DNA of 17,448 nt, from the NCBI GenBank assembly GCA_034429475.1, contig DAOUGD010000013.1:1-17448 (forward strand), read 5' to 3'. Below, piece by piece: positions 1-6,200 of the stretch; positions within the stretch are counted from its first letter, which is position 1; each line of letters starts with the position of its first letter. The notes below the pieces were generated by a model. It saw nothing but the letters and a program-made list of their open reading frames with translations, was not told where the DNA came from and did not search any database. The position numbers and the translations under genes are program-made. The stretch comes from JAKQHY01 sp034429475 (GTDB lineage: Bacteria > Chloroflexota > Anaerolineae > B4-G1 > SLSP01).

Positions 1-28
1 CCTCTCCCACTCTCCCCCTCTCCCCCTC
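1..28 (+). repeat. CT-rich 8-bp tandem repeat inside the LuxR gene
   Basis: About three copies of CTCTCCCC (first copy CTCTCCCA) lie in frame in the regulator gene and encode a Pro/Ser/Leu stretch just before the conserved LEYLERANLF segment. The repeat probably extends to the left of the window. It belongs to the same class of short tandem repeats as those inside the dikinase-like gene. Confidence 0.75.
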
Positions 29-1827
29 GCACAGACAGCCAGGCCACCCTCGAATACCTGGAACGCGCCAACCTCTTCATCATCCCGCTGGACGGACGCC
101 GGGAGTGGTATCGCTATCACCGGTTGTTTGGCGATTTGCTCCGGCAACGGCTGCGCCGCACGGCCCCTGAGCAGGTGCAGCCGTTACATCGCCGGGCGTC
201 GGCGTGGTACGCGGCGCAGGGGGACGTGCCGGCGGCCATCGCGCACACCCTTGCCGCCGAGGATTTCGCGCGGGCCGCGGAGCTTGTGGCGCAAGTCGCC
301 GAAGCGACGCTCCTGCGCGGCGAAATCATCACGCTGCTGGCCTGGTTGCAGCCATTGCCCGACGACATCGTGCGCGCGAACCCCAATTTGTGCGTGTTCC
401 ACATCTGGGCGTTGCTCCTTTCCGGGCATTCGCTGAGCGTCATCGAAGCGCGCCTGCGAGATGCGGACGTATACAGCGACTTGATTCCGGGGCAACTCGC
501 GGCTTTGCGCGCGATGCTCGCCGCGTATCAAATCCAGTTCTCTCGCGCTACCGCGTTGGCGCAGCAGGCGTTGGAGCAATTGCCTGAAGAGAGCGTGCTG
601 CTGCGCAGCCTGGCGAGCTGGATTTTGAGCACGTTTGCCGCGCTCCACGGCGACCGCGCCGGCGATCAATCACTCGACGCCATCGCGCAGCAGGGGATCG
701 CCAGCGGCAACGTCCTGGTTGCGATGATGGCGATGAGTCAGTTGGCCGAATTTCACACGCGGTACGGGCGACTGCATCAAGCCTGGGATTTGTACCAACG
801 GGCATTGCGCCTCGTTGTGGATGCACAGGGACGGCGGATGTCCATCGCCGGGGCCTTGTTAGTGGGCTTAGGAGACCTGGCCTGTGAATGGCACGACTTC
901 GATGCGGCGTCTCAATATTTCCACGAGGGGATTGCCCTCATCGAGCAATGGAATGAGATGGGCGCGCTCGAAGCCTACCTGGGTCTGGCGCAGCTCCACT
1001 GGTTCCAGGGAGACGCGACCGGCGCGCAGACAGCCATTGAGCGGGCGCGACAGTTGGCCGTGCGGTTCGACATGACCGAGTATGACGATTGGGTCGTGGC
1101 TATTATGCAGGCGCGCATCTGGATCGCCCAGGGGAATCTGGATGCGGCGCAGCGTTGGGCTGAGTCGCGCAATCTGGACGCCCATACCGGCGACGCCCTG
1201 TTGCCGGAAAAAGACGCACTGCCAGAGTATCGCCTGCGCAAGTACGAACTGGCGGCGTTTGCGCGGCTGCTCATTGCTCAGGGCGATTCTGCCGCGGCTC
1301 TCACCGTGTTGGCGTCCATCCTGCCGGTGGCCCGGCGGCAGCAGCGCCCGGCATTGCTGATCGAAATCCATCTGCTGGAAGCCCTTGCCTTTGACGCTCA
1401 GGGGCAGCGCGACCGGGCGCTGGTCGCCCTGGAACAGTCGCTCGCCCTCGCCGAACCGGAAGGGTATACGCGCGCATTTCTGAGCGTAGGGACGCCCGTT
1501 GTCCCCCTGCTCCGGGCGATGGTTGCGCGTGGCCTGCATCCGGCGTATGCCGCGCGTCTTCTGACGTTTCTGTCACCTACCGCCCAGGACGCCGGCGTTT
1601 TGACCGCTCCTCCATCTTCCACCGTTTCGCTTCTCGAACCGCTCAGCGAGCGCGAGCGCGAAGTGCTGCGTCTGCTCGGCTCGGCCCTCTCGACGGAAGA
1701 GATCGCGCAAACGCTCTACCTCTCCGTGCATACCGTGCGTTCCCACCTCAAAAGCCTGTACAGCAAGCTGGACGTCCACAGCCGCTACGAGGCCGTGGCG
1801 CGCGCGCAAGACCTCCATTTGTTGTAA
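1..1827 (+). CDS. MalT-type LuxR-family transcriptional regulator, C-terminal part (5' end outside window)
   Basis: This is the C-terminal part of a large ATP-dependent LuxR-family activator of the MalT class. The frame is open from base 1 and covers 608 residues, so the start and the N-terminal STAND ATPase domain lie upstream of the window. Around visible residues 17-50 it has the family signature LEYLERANLFIIPLD..REWYRYHRLFGDLLRQRL, the end of the ATPase and winged-helix region. A long alpha-helical TPR-like sensor region follows (about 55-530). Residues 548-608 form the LuxR DNA-binding domain (LSEREREVLRLL, STEEIAQTLYLSVHTVRSHLKSLYSKL). In this family the ATP- and inducer-bound protein oligomerises and activates promoters by binding short boxes. 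Two downstream promoters in the window (1859-1896 and 3203-3240) carry GGGATGA, which resembles the MalT box, so it may control them. The first ten visible residues are encoded by a CT-rich repeat. The inducer cannot be told from the sequence. Confidence 0.93.
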   Translation, partial: PLPLSPSPPRTDSQATLEYLERANLFIIPLDGRREWYRYHRLFGDLLRQRLRRTAPEQVQPLHRRASAWYAAQGDVPAAIAHTLAAEDFARAAELVAQVAEATLLRGEIITLLAWLQPLPDDIVRANPNLCVFHIWALLLSGHSLSVIEARLRDADVYSDLIPGQLAALRAMLAAYQIQFSRATALAQQALEQLPEESVLLRSLASWILSTFAALHGDRAGDQSLDAIAQQGIASGNVLVAMMAMSQLAEFHTRYGRLHQAWDLYQRALRLVVDAQGRRMSIAGALLVGLGDLACEWHDFDAASQYFHEGIALIEQWNEMGALEAYLGLAQLHWFQGDATGAQTAIERARQLAVRFDMTEYDDWVVAIMQARIWIAQGNLDAAQRWAESRNLDAHTGDALLPEKDALPEYRLRKYELAAFARLLIAQGDSAAALTVLASILPVARRQQRPALLIEIHLLEALAFDAQGQRDRALVALEQSLALAEPEGYTRAFLSVGTPVVPLLRAMVARGLHPAYAARLLTFLSPTAQDAGVLTAPPSSTVSLLEPLSEREREVLRLLGSALSTEEIAQTLYLSVHTVRSHLKSLYSKLDVHSRYEAVARAQDLHLL

Positions 1828-1858
1828 GTCTCCCCCGTTTCACCCACCCTTTCACCCA

Positions 1859-1896
1859 TTTTAGGGATGACGCCTCGCCTGCTTCTGCGGTATACT
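1859..1896 (+). promoter_or_regulatory. Promoter of the 78-residue protein gene, with MalT-box-like element
   Basis: A -35-like ATGACG (1867-1872) is followed by an 18-bp spacer and the -10 box TATACT (1891-1896). The -35 box is fused to an upstream TTTTAGGG, giving GGGATGA, which resembles the MalT-box core GGATGA. Two direct copies of TTTCACCCA lie just upstream (1838-1846 and 1850-1858). The promoter at 3203-3240 has the same TTTT-R-GGG-ATGAC block at the same distance from the same TATACT. Transcription would begin near 1903 and give a leader of about 144 nt. Confidence 0.65.
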
Positions 1897-1911
1897 CAAA
1901 TCATCCGTAGG

Positions 1912-1929
1912 CGCGACATCCTTGTCGCG
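1912..1929. repeat. Stem-loop at the 5' end of the leader, nested in a second inverted repeat
   Basis: CGCGACA (1912-1918) and TGTCGCG (1923-1929) form a perfect 7-bp stem with a TCCT loop. The pair TCTGCGG (1884-1890) and CCGCAGA (1932-1938) flanks it and the -10 box. The inner stem would lie near the 5' end of the transcript and could stabilise the mRNA; the outer pair can act only at DNA level because its left arm is upstream of the predicted start. There is no U-tract, so it is not a standard terminator. The rest of the 1828-2046 gap holds only the promoter and leader. Confidence 0.5.
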
Positions 1930-2046
1930 GGCCGCAGACACGTGGAAGGGGTTTCACACCAACAAGCAGCGCAACGCTTTGTCAACGGATTCAACGAATT
2001 TTTGATCCTATCATTCCGCAAATCCTGTTATTCTGAGGAGTGGATT

Positions 2047-2283
2047 ATGTCCAGAAAACAAACCGCAGAGATATACCAAATCACCATCCAGGGGACGCTT
2101 GACCCTGAGTGGGCCGAGTGGCTGCACGACATGACGATCACATCCGCCGAGGACGACGGGCAGCCCATCACCACTATCACCGGGCCGGTGGCCGATCAGG
2201 CTGCCCTGCGTGGAATTCTGAACAGACTATGGGACTTGAATCTGACGATACTCGGCGTGAATCTGGTTGATAAGCAGAGCTAA
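2047..2283 (+). CDS. Small conserved hypothetical protein (78 aa), LuxR-associated
   Basis: The protein has 78 residues and no signal peptide or membrane segment. The pattern Y.ITIQGTLDPEWAEWL..MTIT..DDGQPITTITGPVADQAALRGILNRLWDLNLTILGVN matches small proteins I recognise from Chloroflexota, often near MalT-like regulators. Their biochemical role is not known to me. The frame is open back to 1867, but ATG 2047 is chosen because GAGGAG lies at 2035-2040, 6 nt upstream, and conservation starts there. The upstream portion lies within and just after the promoter and is probably not translated. The gene follows the LuxR gene on the same strand, 219 bp away, with its own promoter. The conserved DQAALRGIL...DLNL ending could be a protein-protein interface; this is inference. 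Confidence 0.85.
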   Translation: MSRKQTAEIYQITIQGTLDPEWAEWLHDMTITSAEDDGQPITTITGPVADQAALRGILNRLWDLNLTILGVNLVDKQS

Positions 2284-2313
2284 CTGATGCTGTTGGCGCT
2301 CAGAACTAGGCAA

Positions 2314-3111
2314 TCATGGTGCGAGAACCTCATATCCTTCAGGGGCGGTAGGGAAGATTTTGATAACTGAAGGCGGAGTAAAAATTGAAAAGCATTGCCG
2401 GCGAGGGGTAGAGGTCAAGGCTGTGCTCAGTACATCTTCTGGTAGCCAGAGCTGGCGGGGTGAATTAGGCGCTTGCACCTGGTATACATAGCACAAGATT
2501 TCAGGGAAAGTTTGATTCGCCGCATAATGCGCCCAAAAGGATTCCACGATTTCGACGCGCGTGCCGTGCGGCAGGATGTAGCGAATTATCAGCCGTGGAT
2601 CTCGTTGGATCGTACCCGCAGCGCCGTATTCCGCTCCTACATTCACATAGACGGTTCCTGACAAGGGTGCATACGAGGGGGTAGGAAGCGCTCCCTCGGG
2701 GAAACATCGCTGCTCGACCGGAACAATTCCACCATCTTCTGGTGTAACATAATCTTGTTCTAACCAACCCTCAGCTTCAGTTCCTACTACCCGAACACGA
2801 TACATATAACAGTAATCATCACCATATCTGAATTGTGCATAGTACCACTTGGCTTCCAGTATTTCCACAGCCATACCAGATTCCACATTGATTTCTGCCC
2901 GACTGGTGGCATCAGGGGCATTATGCAAAGATACTTCTCCATTCACAAAAGCCGTACCGGTCATGGGTGCATAATGGGGTGTAGGTGTGGCCGATACCGG
3001 GGTGGGGATTGGTTTTCTTCCATCAAAACCAAACCGACAACTCAGCAATAAAGCTAACCAACAAACCCCACCCAAGATTTGAGCCAAGTGGTATTTAGGA
3101 CGGGTGATCAT
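2314..3111 (-). CDS. Predicted lipoprotein with two SH3b-like repeats
   Basis: This 265-residue protein starts with a positively charged N-terminus, a hydrophobic stretch and a lipobox LLSC with Cys25, so it is probably lipid-anchored and extracytoplasmic. A Pro/Thr-rich linker leads to two tandem repeats, about residues 43-141 and 143-242. Both begin PTP.YAP..GT..VN, contain a bacterial SH3-like pattern (G..V.I.E..W..), and carry one Cys in a CY.Y.V strand and one in a closing R/Q-CF (Cys101/Cys136 and Cys207/Cys240). That suggests one disulfide per repeat. SH3b domains usually bind peptides or cell-envelope components; no catalytic motif is seen. AGGAG at 3121-3125 (minus strand) lies 9 nt from the ATG. 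The gene is divergent from the dikinase-like gene and convergent, 30 bp apart, with the 78-residue gene. Its base composition is more AT-rich than its neighbours, which may indicate separate origin. Confidence 0.85.
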   Translation of the reverse strand: MITRPKYHLAQILGGVCWLALLLSCRFGFDGRKPIPTPVSATPTPHYAPMTGTAFVNGEVSLHNAPDATSRAEINVESGMAVEILEAKWYYAQFRYGDDYCYMYRVRVVGTEAEGWLEQDYVTPEDGGIVPVEQRCFPEGALPTPSYAPLSGTVYVNVGAEYGAAGTIQRDPRLIIRYILPHGTRVEIVESFWAHYAANQTFPEILCYVYQVQAPNSPRQLWLPEDVLSTALTSTPRRQCFSIFTPPSVIKIFPTAPEGYEVLAP

Positions 3112-3148
3112 GTTTTCAGTCTCCTACACGGTTTTTGGAATTGTTTGT

Positions 3149-3176
3149 ACTCTAATCCTTTCGACGCAAACGTCAA
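3149..3176 (-). promoter_or_regulatory. Possible promoter of the lipoprotein gene
   Basis: On the minus strand, TTGACG (3171-3176) is separated by 16 bp from TAGAGT (3149-3154). The -35 box is a good sigma-70-type match and the -10 box a fair one. The predicted start leaves a leader of about 30 nt before the ATG at 3111. It is back to back with the promoter of the dikinase-like gene within 158 bp. Confidence 0.4.
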
Positions 3177-3202
3177 TACAAATTCACCCATCCAATCGCC
3201 TG

Positions 3203-3240
3203 TTTTGGGGATGACAACTCACCTTGTGGGTGAGTATACT
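3203..3240 (+). promoter_or_regulatory. Promoter of the dikinase-like gene, with MalT-box-like element
   Basis: ATGACA (3211-3216), an 18-bp spacer and TATACT (3235-3240) form a sigma-70-like promoter. The -35 box continues upstream as TTTTGGGG, giving GGGGATGA, close to the MalT box. TTCACCCA lies at 3183-3190. The layout matches the promoter at 1859-1896. The transcript would start near 3247, with AGGAGGT at 3258-3264 placed 5 nt before the ATG at 3270. Confidence 0.7.
3217..3235. promoter_or_regulatory. Palindromic operator candidate between -35 and -10
   Basis: ACTCACC (3217-3223), TTGTG, then GGTGAGT (3229-3235) is a perfect 7-bp inverted repeat with a 5-bp centre. It fills the spacer of the dikinase-like gene's promoter and ends on the first base of the -10 box. 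A dimeric regulator bound there would compete with RNA polymerase or, if it twists the spacer, adjust the long 18-bp spacing. The promoter at 1859-1896 has no such palindrome in its spacer. Confidence 0.55.
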
Positions 3241-3269
3241 GAGGATAGAATCGAGACAGGAGGTGTATT

Positions 3270-6200
3270 ATGACTCACTATGTACTCCCATTAAACGCTT
3301 CACAAGCCACCCTGGACATCGTCGGCGGCAAGGGCGCCTCATTGGCGAAGCTGGCGAATGCTGGGCTGCCCGTGCCAGGCGGCTTCCATGTCACAACGGC
3401 TGCTTACAAGCAGTTCGTGGCGGAAAACGACCTGCAATCGCGCATCCTCGCGGCGCTCCAGGATGTGGACGCTACGCAACCGACCACCCTTGAAACTGCC
3501 TCGGCCCACATCCGCGCCCTCTTCACCCAATCCCCCATCCCCCCCACCATCGCCGAAGTCATCCGCGCCGCCTACCTCGCCCTCCCCGTCTCCTCACTCC
3601 TAACTCCTAACTCCTCACTCCTCACTCCTCACTCACAACTCCCCGTCGCCGTGCGTTCCTCCGCCACCGCCGAAGACCTCCCTGACGCTTCCTTCGCCGG
3701 TCAACAGGACACGTACCTCAACATCCAGGGCGTGGACGCCGTGCTGGACGCCGTCCGCCGCTGCTGGGCCAGCCTGTGGACGGCGCGCGCCATCAGCTAT
3801 CGGGCGCGGCAGGGCATTGACCCCGACGCCGTGAGCCTGGCGGTCGTCGTGCAGGCGCTCGTCTTTGCGGACGCGGCCGGCATCATGTTCACCGCGAACC
3901 CGCTCAACGGGCGGCGCGATCAGGCCGTCATCAACGCGGCGTGGGGATTGGGCGAGGCCGTCGTCGGCGGGCTGGTGACGCCGGACTCGTACACCGTGGA
4001 CAAAGCTGACGGTCAGGTTGTCGCGCGCGAGATCGCGTACAAGCAGACGATGACCGTCCGCACGGCAGAAGGCACGGAGGAGCAGCCGGTGTCCGCGTCG
4101 CTACGCCAGACGCCCTCGTTGACGGAGGCGCAGATTGTCGAACTGGGGCAACTTGGCGTGCAGATCGAGACGCTGTACGGGATGCCGATGGACGTTGAAT
4201 GGTGTCTGGCGGACGGGCGCTTCTTCGTCGTGCAGGCGCGGCCCATCACGACGCTCCCGCCAGAAGCACCCGTTGCGCCATCCATCGCGTGGACGCTGCC
4301 CAATCCCAAGGGCCAGTATATGCACGCCAGCATCGCCGACTTCATGCCGAACCCGGTCAGCCCGCTGTTTGAGACGCTGGCGATCCCGACGATTGCCCGC
4401 GTCGGCGTCAAAGAAGTGCTGCGGCCGCTGACCCGCTCCGAGCCGATTTTGCCGGACTACATCGTGACCCTCAACAGCTACGTATACATCAATGCCGGAT
4501 ACAATCTGCGGGAGTGGTGGTGGATTGTCACCCGGATGATGGCCTCGATGCCACGGATGCTCCGCGATGCAATTCCGCTCTGGCGCGACGAAATCCGCCC
4601 GCGCTACGTGGCGACGGTCGCGCGCTGGCGCGATCGCGCGCCGGAAGCGTTAGCGATAGACGAGCTGTGGGCCGGCATCCAGGAAGTCAACGCGGCGGCG
4701 ATGCTGCACTTTGCCTCGCTGCTGGTGGCGACGACCGGCGCGTCGGCGGGTTCGGAGATGCTGTTCTCCAATGTCTACAACAAACTGATCCGGCGCAAGG
4801 GCGACCCGGAAGCGCCCGTCTTCCTGATGGGCTACGACAGCACCCCCATCCTGGCCGAAAAATCGCTCTACGACCTGGCCGAGTGGACGCGCGCCCATCC
4901 CGATCTAACCGACTACCTCCTCGCCACCCCCACTGCCGACCTCGTCGCCGCTTTCTTCTCCCCCTCTCCCCCTCTCCACCTCTCCCTGTCTGATTTCCAC
5001 GCCCGCCTGCAACCCCACCTCCCCGCCTCCGCACACATCCTCTACGACCTGGATTTCGCCAAAGGGCTGCCGTGCGACGACCCCGCCCCGCTGCTGGAAA
5101 CGCTCAAGATGTACCTGCGCGGCGAGGGCACCAATCCGCACGAGCGGCAACGGGCGACGGAAGAACGGCGCGAGCAAGCTGTCGAGTCCACGCGCGCCCG
5201 GCTCAAGGGACTGCGCCGTTGGGTCTTTGATAAGACGCTCAAACTGGGGCAGACGATGGCGCAGGTGCGCGAGAACGCCCTCGCCGACATCGGCCTGGGC
5301 TATCCGGTGCTGCGCGGATTACTGCGCGAATTGGGCCGCCGCTGCGCGCAGGGCGGGGGGATTGCGGAGGCCGAGGACATCTTCTGGTTGCAAGCCGAGG
5401 AAGTGCGGGCTGCGGTGGCGGCCTTGGAGCGCGGCGAACCACTCGCGGCTCTGGTGGAAGAGGTTGCGCGGCGCAAAACCCGTCACGCGGCGCTCGCGCG
5501 CGTCGTCCCGCCGCCGATGCTGCCGCCGCGCAAAAAGTACATGGGCATAGATATGGCCTTCTTCACACCCGCCTCGGAAGAGAGCCAGGTGGGAGGCACG
5601 CTGAAGGGCATTGCCGCGAGCGCGGGCCAGGTCACGGCCCCCGCCTGCGTGTTGCACGGCCCGGAGGACTTTGATCAGATGCAGCCGGGCTGCGTGCTGG
5701 TGGCAGCGACCACCACCCCCGCGTGGACGCCGCTCTTTGCGATGGCCGCCGCCGTCGTCACCGACATCGGTGGGCCGCTGAGCCACGGCAGCATCGTCGC
5801 CCGCGAGTACGGCATCCCGGCGGTGATGGGGACGGGCGTTGCCACCCGGCGCATCCGCAACGGACAGCCGCTCACGGTGGACGGCAACGCGGGGACGGTG
5901 ACGCTGCACGAAGGACCTGACGGCGCCTCACCGGAGGGCAAGGCGGAAGTATCCCCGCCCACCGAGTGGAACGTGCCTTATCCCAAGTCCACTTACTCGC
6001 GCGCCAGCATTGTCGAATTGCTGCCCGACCCGCTGACGCCCTTGTTTGCCACCCTGGGCGGGCGGGCGATCAATGTAGGCAGCTCGCGGTTGTTCGCCGA
6101 CATTGGCGGACCGGGGGTGATGCCCGAACAAATCTTTGTGACCATCAACGATTATGCCTACTACCAGATGTACGTCACTTTCAAAGTGATGTGGCGGATG

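Noticed and set aside
1867..2046. 60-codon upstream extension of the 78-residue protein
   Set aside because: It begins on the -35 box itself, before the predicted transcript start, and the Shine-Dalgarno and conserved pattern fit ATG 2047.
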